DNA of 64,000 nucleotides. Origin: Mixophyes australis (lineage: Eukaryota > Chordata > Amphibia > Anura > Limnodynastidae). The notes below the pieces were generated by a model, which saw only the letters and a program-made list of their open reading frames with translations, had not been told where the DNA came from and made no database searches. The stretch spans positions 64,418,101 to 64,482,100 of the forward strand of contig JAVHZZ010000011.1 in NCBI GenBank assembly GCA_036250195.1, read 5' to 3'. Shown here piece by piece: positions 55,216 to 64,000 of the stretch. The position numbers and the translations under genes were made by a program. The stretch's first letter is position 1, and each line of letters opens with the position of its first letter.

Positions 55216-56421
55216 ATACTACATGGCCAAAAGTATGTGGACACTCCTAAAAAAAAAATTAGTGTGTTTGGCCATTTCAGACACTCTCCGTGCATAAAAT
55301 CAAGCATACAGCCATGCAATCTCTATAGACAAACATTAGCAGTAGATTGGGTCGTACTGAAGAAATCAGTGACTTTAAACATGACACTGTCATATGCCAC
55401 CTTTCTAACACGTCAGTTCATCAAATTTCTGTCTTGCTAGAGCTGTCAATTGTAAGTAATGTTGTGAAGTGTTAAATTCTAGGAGCAAAGGCAGCTCAGC
55501 CGCAAAGTGATAATCAAAATGCTCACAGAATAGGACTGCAAAGTGCTGAAGTGAATAAAAATCATCTGTCCTGGAGTTCATCAGTCCCTAGCAAGAACCA
55601 AATTGCCTCTGGAAGCAATGTCTGCACAAGAATTGTTCAGTGGAAGCTTCATGGATTGGGTTTCTCTGGATTGATGAAACGCCCTTCACCATCTAGCAGT
55701 CTGAAAGACATATCTGGGTTTGGCCAATGCCATGTTAACACTTCCTACCTGCATGTGTACTGCCAACTGTAATGTTTGAATGAAGGATAAAGTTCCAGTG
55801 AAGGAAAATCTTAATGCAACAGGATACAATGATGTTCTAGAGCAGGCCAGTCCAACCTGCGGCCCTCCAGATGTTGTAAAACTACAAGTCCCAGCATGCC
55901 CTTCTAGCTATCAACAGGTTGTCTACTGGCAAAGCATGCTGGGGCTTGTAGTTTCACAACATCTGGAGGGCCGCAGGTTGGACAGGCCTGTTCTAGAGCA
56001 TTGTGTGCTTCCAACTCTGGCAACAGTTTGAGAAGGCCCTTTCCTGTTTTAGCATGACAATGCCCCCCATGGATAAAGTAAGGTACATCAAATAAATGGT
56101 TTCCCTGAGTATGTTGTGGAAGAACTTCCTCATCTCAACCCCATCGAACACCTTAGGGATGAATTAGAACGAGGACAATAAGCCAGGCCACATCACTTAA
56201 CATTAATGCCTGTCATCACTAATGCTCTTGTGGTTGAATGGATGTGATTTCCTGCAGTCACTTTCCAAAATTTAGTGAAAACCTTAATAGAAGAGTGGAG
56301 ATTGTTATAGCAGCAAAGTTAGGCACAACTTCATATTAATCTCCATGGTTTTGGAATGAAATACCCAACAGGCACATAATATGATGTTCAGGTCTGCACA
56401 TGCTTTTGGCCATGTAATGTA
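55216..56421 (+). pseudogene. Degenerate Tc1-like transposon with a hAT MITE inside
   Basis: The ends CTACATGGCCAAAAGTATGT and TGCTTTTGGCCATGTAATGT are inverted repeats with TA at both outer edges. Decayed transposase pieces: GTGGAAGCTTCATGGATTGG (55640; WKLHGLG), GGATTGATGAAACGCCCTTC (WIDETP, first Asp), TTAGCATGACAATGCCCCCC (56050; HDNAP, second Asp), CTCAACCCCATCGAACACCT (56136; LNPIEHL, third acid). Many frameshifts and a 148-bp MITE at 55843-55990 break it. Confidence 0.85.
55843..55990. repeat. hAT-type foldback MITE, 148 bp, with perfect 8-bp target duplication
   Basis: The ends are CAGGCCAGTCCAACC and GGTTGGACAGGCCTG. The arms are almost complementary over 60 bp (CTGCGGCCCTCCAGATGTTG mirrored by CAACATCTGGAGGGCCGCAG). 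TTCTAGAG flanks both sides (55835-55842, 55991-55998). The 8-bp duplication and CAG-type ends indicate hAT transposase. It is younger than the Tc1 it interrupts. Confidence 0.93.
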
Positions 56422-57598
56422 TATGTGGAAGAAAATGAATTGTGGAAAGAAATATGTTGTAACTGTAACATAAAACAGAAAAGAAATAGGTCCACACTAG
56501 GTAAGGACTCACCTTATATATTGTTTACAGCAGCTCATTGCTATTTCACATTCAAACTGAGGGGGTTCTCTTCCATCTTACTAGGAACATATTTTCTTAA
56601 AGACCATATTTGAAAGGCAATTCAGTCCAAGAAAATCCTATTTTGTTCTACGGTATTAAAAGCACTTTTATTTGTAATCAAACTTAAAATTGCCCACACT
56701 TCCACATTCACCAGGTTCATTGTGGTGAAATATTAAAAGAGAGTGAAAACAAAGAAATAAGATGCTCTGTTAAAAAATTATTTTGTTAAACGCTTAGGTA
56801 AGGCCAGATTATAAGGTCTGGAAAGTTGGGAGTCCTCATAACTTTAACTGTAATTATATATAATTTATATTTTCAGCAATCTCTTATCCATATGTTAAAA
56901 TTGTGATGTATGTTATCCTAATAAACTTGATATTTTTTCTCACATGATCTTGTGCCTTTATTGCTTATCGATGGATACACAATACAATCAAAAAAATGTC
57001 TTATTCATTTTGTTCACTTCCTCATTTCAGAAAGTTATAAAGCATATGGGATATCAGTTCTTTAATTTTGTTTGATGTTTTAATACCCATATAGTCTCCA
57101 ACTTAAAAGTTTTGGTTTTTTTTATATTGCAAGTGTACATACCTTATTCAATTTATCACATACCCAGACAATCTCCCATGTCTTTATTAATACATATCTT
57201 TAATGCCTTTTATAGTATTAGTGTGGTTTGTCACAGTTGCAGTTCACTATATTAATATATCCAAAAATCCTATTTTTTTATGTCTATAATACCAGATAGT
57301 CACTACTAGGGAAAACCGAAAGTTATTACTTAGGAGAACATTACACTAATCTACTTAACCTACATCATTTTATAGCAGTTCACAATTAAGTAGATTAATA
57401 AGGCACCAAAATACATTTGACTTTGGAAAATGTTACACTAATATGAGTACCCTATGTAGTTTCACTGCAGTTTTTAATTATTAATGTTCTCATTTGTACT
57501 GTGATGCCTTAGTTTATGGATTTGTTTATATGTTTAATGTCCTTATTGTTGTTTTCTCTTCTTTAAAACCAATAGAGCTATTCAAAGAATTAACAAGG
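56422..57598. other. AT-rich non-coding, no recognised feature
   Basis: No gene or clear repeat was seen. The text is AT-rich throughout. Confidence 0.3.
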
Positions 57599-57709
57599 AA
57601 ATATTGAAAGTCGCAAGGGCTATTTATAAGCTAGAGGGGTTTCTCACACTCTGTAAGAACCTTGGGAAACCCCCTAGCTTATAAATAGACCTTGCATCTT
57701 TCAATATTT
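57599..57709. repeat. Hairpin repeat, 111 bp
   Basis: AAATATTGAAAG...CTATTTATAAGCTAGAGGGG at the left is mirrored by CCCCCTAGCTTATAAATAG...CTTTCAATATTT at the right, with arms of about 46 bp and few mismatches. The loop is about 20 bp. Confidence 0.85.
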
Positions 57710-58249
57710 CATTCTCCCGCATGTGTCCCTCTATAGAGGAACTAAGTTCACATTGTGTTGTTTCTGGCTTGTTATTTTGCCAAGCAACCAGAGGATTATT
57801 TGAGATTCTTCAAGAAAGATTTTTTTTTTTCACAACTACCTGTGGAATATATATAATTATTTTTTTAATGGACACCTACAGGACCTTGGAATATTATGTT
57901 TTTTATTATAGACTTAAGCTTACAATACTTAATTCATAACAGATGAGGAAAACAGATGGTAAGTAAATCTGGAACTTTATTATTTTTAATAAAATTATGT
58001 GGTTTAAAAGAGAAGTGTGATTTATTTACATTTAATTTATTTTTTTGTTTGTTTTTTATTAACATGATGTGTTATTAAAGAGATGTGTTTTTTTAAAAAA
58101 ATTAGTTTGTGGTATTATATGGCGCAGCAACCCTGGGTGTCAGGCCATGCTGGTACTTGTGGTTCTTTCAAGTGTCAGTATGCCCTGGCTACCATGGGTA
58201 TGCAGGTGCTTGTAGTTCTACAGTTATCCCCAGATCTTGATTTAGTCTC
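57710..58249. other. Non-coding, no recognised gene
   Basis: AT-rich. At 58130-58220 the words CCATGCTGGTACTTGTGGTT and GGTGCTTGTAGTTCTACAG suggest a fragment of a hAT-like repeat. Confidence 0.3.
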
Positions 58250-58500
58250 TGAGTTTGATCATTCATTGGGGATGGTAGACAGAGGAAAAGTTGAGATGGA
58301 TATAAAGAGATTCACAAAGACATCTCCAAAATTTAGAAATAAACTGAACTCTACTGTCCGAAATTATCTCTTTAGGTCATCCATGAAGACAGAAAATTTC
58401 TTTGATATAGGTTTTAGCAAGAGTTGAGGTCAAAGGTAAATTGGTTATTGGGATAAAGTGGGCAATCTTGTAGAAATGACCCACAACTACCCAGATTGTA
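58250..58500 (-). pseudogene. Integrase core of the minus-strand Gypsy element
   Basis: The minus strand reads VVVGHFYKIAHFIPITNLPL (catalytic Asp lost), then TLAKTYIKEIFCLHG and PKEIISDSRVQFISKFWRCL (second Asp present), and a YIHLNFSSVYHPQ-like text near 58280. It is separated from the zinc-binding part at 59160 by an inserted LTR. Stops and indels are present. Confidence 0.75.
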
Positions 58501-58517
58501 TTACACTTTTTGCTTGG

Positions 58518-59155
58518 TGTTATGGCTAACGATTACTGACATAAACTTCTAGAACAGATGGAAAGAGGTCTTCGGCTATAGCAAGTGCTTTTCCCCTAGA
58601 GCTAGTTACGCTCACAGGAACTTGGATACCCCCAGGTCTTAACTCTAGCGTAGTAGAAGTTTATATGTAATACTGAAGCACAGAGATAGGAGACAGTACC
58701 TGGAAACCGAGAACGGAGGCTGAAACAGTCCAGAGGTCAGTGGTCCGTAGCAAGCAGGTTAAACAGGTACAGGCCAGAGGTCAGGGCTGGTAGCAAGCAA
58801 GGAGAAATCGAATAACAGCCAAAGGTCAGGGGCAATAAGCGTTCAAGCAGTGTTCAGAAACAAGCCAGGAATCACAACAGGAATCTGACAGTAATCGGGC
58901 AAAGTATCCACAGGAACGGAAGCTGGTCAGTAAATATGATGCACAATGCTATAATCAGCAGGGAGGCTAAGACCTCCCTGACTTAAATAGTAATAGCAGC
59001 CTATCAGCACAGGGCAACAGCCCTCCGAATCAGCCACAGTAGGCTGCATGATTAAACAAGCAGTTCTGAGCGTGTGCCCTGGCTGTTTGATCTTTTGCTG
59101 TGATACGGTGCTGAAAAACACTGCATCCCGGCTGTTGCCCTGGGGATGGCCGGGA
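58518..59155 (-). repeat. LTR inserted within the Gypsy integrase gene
   Basis: This is non-coding text with the composition of frog Gypsy LTRs: TATTTAAGTCAGGGAGGTC as a TATA-like region (minus strand, near 58985), and CAGAGGTCAG and GGTAGCAAGCAAGG words. One end (TGTTATGGCTAACG at 58518 on the plus strand) is likely. The other, near 59155, is approximate and no target duplication is clear. Integrase text lies on both sides, so it is not the element's own LTR. Confidence 0.6.
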
Positions 59156-60099
59156 TGTGGAAGTGAGTTTTTCGAGCACCAGCATGCTCAGAAAGTGAGA
59201 TGAATGCGCCTATTTGTAGAAGTTTCTTCCAAAAATTGGGCGGAAAGCAGGTCTTGCGGGGTGGAGTCACTGGAAGATTCACAGAGGTATAGAGAAGGAA
59301 TTTGGGATCCAGTATAGGTTGATTGTCCATCTTCAAAAGCTTAAGAAAGATAGACAGCGTCAGCTTTCTTATTTTTGTCCCCCGATTTCAAGGTAATGAG
59401 AAGGTCAAATTGAGAGAAAAACTGATCAGCAGACTTGGCGAGGATTTAAACATTGAAGAAAATGAAGATACAGCAGATTTTTATGATCAGTAAAGATGGT
59501 TAAAGGAATGCGGGAACCTTCATGGAGGTATCTCCATTCAGTAAGGGCGAGCTTAATAACTAGAAGTTCCTTATGCCAATGGTATAATGTCTTTCAGGAG
59601 AAAGACATTTACGAGAAGAAACCCTACTCAGTTGTAAATTACCAGAGGAAGAGCTCCGAAAAAGTACAGCTTCTACTCCAACAGAATAGGCATTGTCTTT
59701 CAAAAAAGAGGGCATGGTAGTGTCAGGTTGTTTGAGGACAGGAGCTGAAGAGAATGTCACTTTGAGGGAAATTAAGGCTTCAGACACAGCTGAAGTTACA
59801 TTCTTAACATCTGTCCGTTTACAAGTGACAGAAATGATGGGAGCGGATAGAGTGTTGTATCCCTGAATAAATTGTCTGTAGTAATTGGCAAAGCCGAGAA
59901 ATTGTTGGATATTCTTAAGGCCAACAGGTTGTAAATATTCCAGAACGGGACAGACTTCCTCTGGGTCCATTTGTAGACCAGAGTCTGACACAATATATCG
60001 GAGAAAGGGCAATTAAGTTAGCTTGAAGGAACACTTCTAATGTATAGAAAAGCCGAAGTTTGCGTAGAAGCGATAGGACTTCGGAAACTAGAAGGTGGT
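59156..60099 (-). pseudogene. Gypsy polymerase remnant: RT end, RNase H and integrase zinc domain
   Basis: Minus strand: LRYIVSDSGLQMDPEEVCPV, then GLKNIQQFLGFANYYRQFIQ (59900-60000), the end of RT. VTFSSAPVLKQPDTTMPSFL and [18 protein letters not shown] (59560-59760) are RNase H, and KNKKADAVYLS at 59355-59385 corresponds to KADALSR. FPPNFWKKLLQIGAFISLSE and HAGARKTH (59170-59250) begin the integrase zinc domain. The upstream part is missing because the plus-strand Gypsy begins at 60100. The element differs from the Gmr1-like one by its normal RT-RNaseH-INT order. Confidence 0.82.
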
Positions 60100-60857
60100 T
60101 GTCACGAGCCGCGGCGGTACTCACAGCCGCCGCGGCTCGCTTCTCATGCGCCCCAGGGTCCCGGCCGTCACCTTGACGACCGGGACGTCATTTCCTCTTC
60201 CTGTCCGGCCGTTACCAGGGCAACGGCCAGACGCTAGTACACTAGCGCTGCGTCCCGGCGGTGCTGGTAGCCGGGCGCATGCGCATAGCAGGCAGCCTGT
60301 GGGCTGATTAGGCTTATTAACAGGCATTAGCCTGCAACTGTGTAGGTCAGGGGCAAGCCCTGATTGGCCCTGCTGGATACTAGTAAATTAGCCTGCAGGA
60401 GTGTGTTCAACTGCTGATTGGTCTGTGTCTGTACTTAAGGCAATGAGGTCTGCTGCCTCATTGCCGGTTATAGCTTCTGTGCTCCAGTCTGCTGACCTGC
60501 TTGTTCCAGTCCCTGTATCCTGTATCTACGTTTGACTTCCCGTGTATGACCCTTGGCTTCGTATTGGACTTCGCTTGTGTTTCCTGTGACCCTGATCCTT
60601 GGCTTGTTTACCCGTTCTGCTACTTTGCCTGTGACCTCTGACCTCAGCTTGTTCATCATTACTGTTACCTGCTGCCGGCCTTTGACCTCTGCGTGGACCT
60701 GACTCTTCTTGCCTGGGTTCTCCCCAGCCGGTACACACTTCACGACCCTCTGTCAGTCTGCAGCCCAGTCTGTCCCCACCATCAGGGGCTCCAGTGAACA
60801 CCTGACTGGCAGAGTAGACTCCGGGTTGTGTTGTGCCGGCTGGAGGGGTTCCTAACA
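60100..60857 (+). repeat. 5' LTR of the sushi-like element
   Basis: It starts TGTCACGAGCC and ends CTAACA, followed by TTATAACCGG. Just inside the start is a perfect 13-bp inverted repeat (CGAGCCGCGGCGG at 60105-60117, complement at 60127-60139) around a 9-base loop. The LTR is GC- and CpG-rich. I cannot assign the tRNA that primes it. Confidence 0.8.
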
Positions 60858-60891
60858 TTATAACCGGCCCACTCACGGAGACAAGATTAGG

Positions 60892-61746
60892 ATGGATGCA
60901 AGTGGATCCACACCGTCTCCGGCAGAAACCCTAGCAGGCCATGTTGAGTCTTTGTATCAGATGATGCAGGGATTGGCTGAGCGTATGTCTGTTCAAGAAG
61001 AAGCCACAAAAGCTTCACAATCTCCTCCAGATCCCATCTGTGAGCCCAAAATGAATTTACCGGATCGGTTCTCCGGAAATAGAACCTTGTTTCGGAACTT
61101 CAGGGAGAGCTGCAAGCTCTATTTTCGGATGAGACCCCGCTCCTCCGGTTCAGAGCAGCAACGAGTTGGGATTATTATTTCCCTTCTACAGGGTGACCCC
61201 CAGTCCTGGGCGTTTTCTTTGCCACAGACCAGTCCGGCCATGCAGTCCGTAGACTCCTTCTTTGAGGCATTGGGTTTACTGTATGATGACCCGGATCGAG
61301 TGGCCTCCGCGGAAGCTCACCTACGGTCCTTGAAACAAGGCAGACGGTCGGCAGAAGAATACTGCGCGGAATTCCGTAGATGGTCACCTGACAGTGGATG
61401 GAACGACCCTGCCTTACGTAGTCAGTTCCGTGTCGGCCTATCTGAACAGATTAAAGATTCGCTGGTGCAATACCCGTCTCCTAGCTCTCTGGAGGATCTG
61501 ATGCACCTCTCCATTAAAATTGACAGGAGATATAAAGAGCGGAAAACTGAAAAGGAAACGTCATCACCTCCATCTGCCTTCGTTCCTATCTCCCAGGATG
61601 GTGAGGAACCAATGCAATTGGGAGCATACCGTCTTTCCTCTGAGGAGAGAGACAGGAGACGGTCACAAGGCTTATGTTTATATTGTGGCGCAAGAGGCCA
61701 CTTCTCCCGTTCTTGCCCAAACAAGTCGGGAAACGAGCATGCCTAA
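60892..61746 (+). CDS. Gag of the sushi-like element, 284 residues, intact
   Basis: The capsid precursor that packages the element's RNA. It starts [21 protein letters not shown] helical segment and the typical Gag core follow: [20 protein letters not shown] (about residues 57-76), then [34 protein letters not shown] and [20 protein letters not shown]. It ends with one CCHC knuckle, [14 protein letters not shown] (about residues 262-275). Length is normal for sushi-type Gag. Pol overlaps its end in the -1 frame. Confidence 0.9.
   Translation: MDASGSTPSPAETLAGHVESLYQMMQGLAERMSVQEEATKASQSPPDPICEPKMNLPDRFSGNRTLFRNFRESCKLYFRMRPRSSGSEQQRVGIIISLLQGDPQSWAFSLPQTSPAMQSVDSFFEALGLLYDDPDRVASAEAHLRSLKQGRRSAEEYCAEFRRWSPDSGWNDPALRSQFRVGLSEQIKDSLVQYPSPSSLEDLMHLSIKIDRRYKERKTEKETSSPPSAFVPISQDGEEPMQLGAYRLSSEERDRRRSQGLCLYCGARGHFSRSCPNKSGNEHA
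61716..61722 (+). promoter_or_regulatory. Candidate -1 ribosomal frameshift site CCCAAAC
   Basis: The heptamer is read C CCA AAC in the gag frame, fitting the X XXY YYZ rule. It lies inside the gag/pol overlap, 22 bases before the gag stop codon. Slipping back one base enters the pol frame, which is open from before this site. A downstream pseudoknot or stem was not identified by eye. Confidence 0.6.
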
Positions 61747-64000
61747 GGAACGAGGGGAGAGTTCACTTAGGTCTACAAATTGTCTCCCAGAAAAATGCAC
61801 TATTGGTCCCTGCACAGCTCACGTTCAGTGCTCGTTCTACGAAACTATCAGCCTTCATTGACAGTGGAGCTGCTGGCAACTTCCTTGACATCGAGTTTGC
61901 CCGCTCTGCTGGTATTCCGCGGATTAAACTCCAATCTGCCATTACGGTATGTGGCTTAGATGGTAGTCCGTTGCCAGGCGGCAAGATTACTTGGGAGACC
62001 CCACCATTACAGTTGAACATTGGCGCTCTCCATTCGGAATCCATAGTCTTACGTCTTATCGAATGTCCTTCGGTTCCTTTAATTCTGGGCCACCCTTGGC
62101 TATTCTGCCATAACCCCGTCATGGATTGGGCAAAAGGAGAAATTGTCCAGTGGAGCCCCCATTGTACACAGTCTTGCTTGACACTACCTCTACGTATTAT
62201 TCAGTCTATTCCGGAGCAGCTCCCTTCTCAGTATCATGACTATTGGGATGTTTTCTCCAAAAAGGCTGCTGACACACTACCACCGCACCGCAATTTCGAC
62301 TGTGCCATTGAGCTCATTCCGGGCTCTAAATTACCCAAGGGACGCTTGTATCCTCTCTCTGGTCCAGAGACCAAATCCATGCAGGAGTATATTGACGAAA
62401 ACTTGGAGAAGGGCTTCATCAGGCCATCCAAGTCCCCAGTAGGAGCGGGGTGTTTCTTTGTACCCAAGAAGGACGGTGGACTCAGACCCTGTATCGATTA
62501 TCGAGGGCTGAACCTGATTACGGTTAAGAACACCTACCCCCTTCCCCTCATCTCCGTTCTTTTTGATCAATTAAGAGGAGCCACTATCTTCACAAAAATT
62601 GATCTTCGTGGGGCCTATAATCTCATACGTATTAGAGCAGGTGATGAGTGGAAGACGGCTTTCAACACGCTCTCGGGCCATTACGAATACCTGGTCATGC
62701 CGTTTGGCCTTAGTAATGCTCCTGCCGTATTTCAGGACTTGATTAATGAGGTGTTACGTGAGTTCCTGGGACACTTTGTTGTTGTTTACTTAGATGACAT
62801 CCTCATATATATTTAAAATCGTTGTCTGTGCACCAGGGTCATGTCAGACAAATCCTACAGAAATTACGGGAACATCACCTCTACGCTAAACTCGAGAAAT
62901 GCGAGTTCGAGGTCCAGAAGGTATCCTTCCTCGGTTATCTAATCTCCTCAGAAGGTTTCTCCATGGACCCAACCAAGGTCCAAGCAATTCTGGATTGGAT
63001 ACAACCGAATAACCTCAAGGCGGTCCAGAGATTCCTGGGATTCGCCAATTACTACAGGAGGTTTATTGGCGGCTTTGCTGATATCGTGGCTCCTATCGTC
63101 ACCTTGACCCGCAAAGGAGGTGATCCAACTGTTTGGTCACAACAGGCAATAAATGCATTCAAAACCCTGAAGAAAGCTTTTGTGTCTGCTCAGGTTCTCA
63201 GACATCCGGATCCTAGGGTACCGTTTGTTCTTGAGGTAGATGCGTCTGACGTCGGTGCTGGGGCCGTCTTGTCACAAAAAGACCCCCAGACCCACCGCTT
63301 ACATCCATGTGCCTTTTTTTCCCGTCAGTTCTCATCAGCGGAAACCAACTATGACGTGGGAAACCGAGAATTGCTGGCAATTAAATGGGCCTTTGAGGAA
63401 TGGCGGCACTGGTTGGAAGGCGCTGCACACCAGATCTCGGTTATAACGGATCATAAAAACTTACAGTATATACAGTCAGCCAAACGTCTGAACCCCCGAC
63501 AGGCTCGGTGGTCGCTGTTCTTCACTCGGTTCAACTTTATTATCACCTATCGTCCTGGTTCCAAAAATATTCAAGCGGACGCCCTGTCTAGAAGTTTCCT
63601 GGCACATCATGCTCCGGTCACCTGCCCAGAGCCTATTGTTCCTGTGTCTATGATTCATGCCGGATTAACTCAAGATTTGAGCTGTACCTTACAAAGGTTC
63701 CAGAGGTTGGCTCCTGATAACACTCCGGCAGGATGTTTGTTTGTCCCAGTTCATCTAAGGAAGACAGTCCTTGCTGAGGCACACAACAGTCGGACTGCTG
63801 GGCATCCTGGAGTCTACAAAACACTGGAAATCCTTTTCCGTACTGTATGGTGGCCGTCTCTGTCTGCTGACGTCAAGAGTCACGTCCGGTCCTGTGAAGT
63901 TTGTGCCAGGAACAAAGTTCCCAGGACTCGCCCGGTAGGTCAGTTAGTTCCGTTGGCCGCCCCTGGTAAACCTTGGACACATCTGTCCATGGACTTTATA
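61716..64000 (+). pseudogene. Pol of the sushi-like element: protease, RT, RNase H, integrase (partial)
   Basis: Protease: [20 protein letters not shown] (DSG, about 61850-61905) and [32 protein letters not shown], then [16 protein letters not shown] and [13 protein letters not shown] (YLDD intact, about 62770-62810). A 2-base AT insertion in the TATATAT run right after it (about 62808-62815) shifts the frame and creates a stop. The other frame then stays open to the window end with FLGFANYYRRFIGGFADIVA, RNase H (VPFVLEVDASDVGAGAVLSQ; NRELLAIKWAFEEWRHWLEG; KNIQADALSRSF) and the integrase zinc domain (HNSRTAGHPGVYKTLEILF...CEVC, about 63783-63910). Confidence 0.9.

Larger units (their letters stand above)
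60100..64000 (+). mobile_element. Sushi-like Ty3/Gypsy retrotransposon, 5' LTR to integrase (continues beyond window)
   Basis: A fairly young element: 5' LTR 60100-60857, intact gag, pol with protease, RT, RNase H and the start of integrase in the usual Gypsy order. It inserted into the minus-strand Gypsy polymerase. The duplicated target would be GTGGT (60095-60099), to be found again after the 3' LTR outside the window. The RT sequence style ([20 protein letters not shown]) is that of the Tf1/sushi chromovirus group. A single 2-base insertion breaks pol. Confidence 0.9.

Overview
This window is nuclear DNA of a non-mammalian vertebrate, most likely an anuran amphibian. That assignment is an inference from the mix of repeats: Tc1/mariner elements of several families, PIF/Harbinger elements with a separate Myb-like gene, Ngaro-type tyrosine-recombinase retrotransposons, Gmr1-like and sushi-like Ty3/Gypsy elements, L2/CR1 LINEs, a tRNA-headed SINE and many foldback MITEs. 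The reading frames are eukaryotic, with introns, TATA and AATAAA signals, and there is one 200-base assembly gap (45930-46129). No operons, CRISPR arrays or prokaryotic features were seen.

Only one ordinary host gene is supported. It is a TMEM11-like mitochondrial membrane protein with two coding exons, 28722-28768 and 50350-50866 on the + strand, separated by an intron of about 21.6 kb. Exon 1 sits in a GC-rich promoter-like stretch with ETS-like and YY1-like sites. The splice phases match and give a protein of about 187 residues, close to the 192 I recall for human TMEM11.

Layout. 1-2776: an L2-like LINE on the minus strand, split by a solo LTR (604-1996) with a perfect 5-bp target duplication. 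2777-9194: a minus-strand Gypsy element with the unusual Gmr1 order gag-PR-INT-RT-RNaseH. 10090-16515: a Harbinger element split by a Ngaro retrotransposon (gag, RT/RNaseH, tyrosine recombinase, SGNH hydrolase). 17140-22110: a repeat block with a 40-bp minisatellite of about 50 copies, a 54-bp-arm hairpin, an LTR and a 17-bp minisatellite. 22268-23770: two Tc1 elements side by side. 24018-27330: a second Harbinger. 28485-50866: the TMEM11-like gene; its intron holds MITEs, a CR1 LINE, a third Harbinger broken by a solo LTR, an L2 tail and a Tc1. 51725-57709: a SINE, a LINE with a 2A-like motif, and a Tc1 carrying a hAT MITE. 58250-64000: a minus-strand Gypsy broken by an LTR and then by a fairly young plus-strand sushi-like Gypsy that runs off the end.

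The mobile genes are nearly all broken by stops and frameshifts. The value of the window lies in the nesting, which gives a relative order of insertions, and in three unusual element architectures: INT upstream of RT in the Gmr1-like element, tail-to-tail Myb and transposase genes in three separate Harbinger copies, and an SGNH hydrolase in the Ngaro element. All boundaries marked approximate come from reading alone, without alignment tools.
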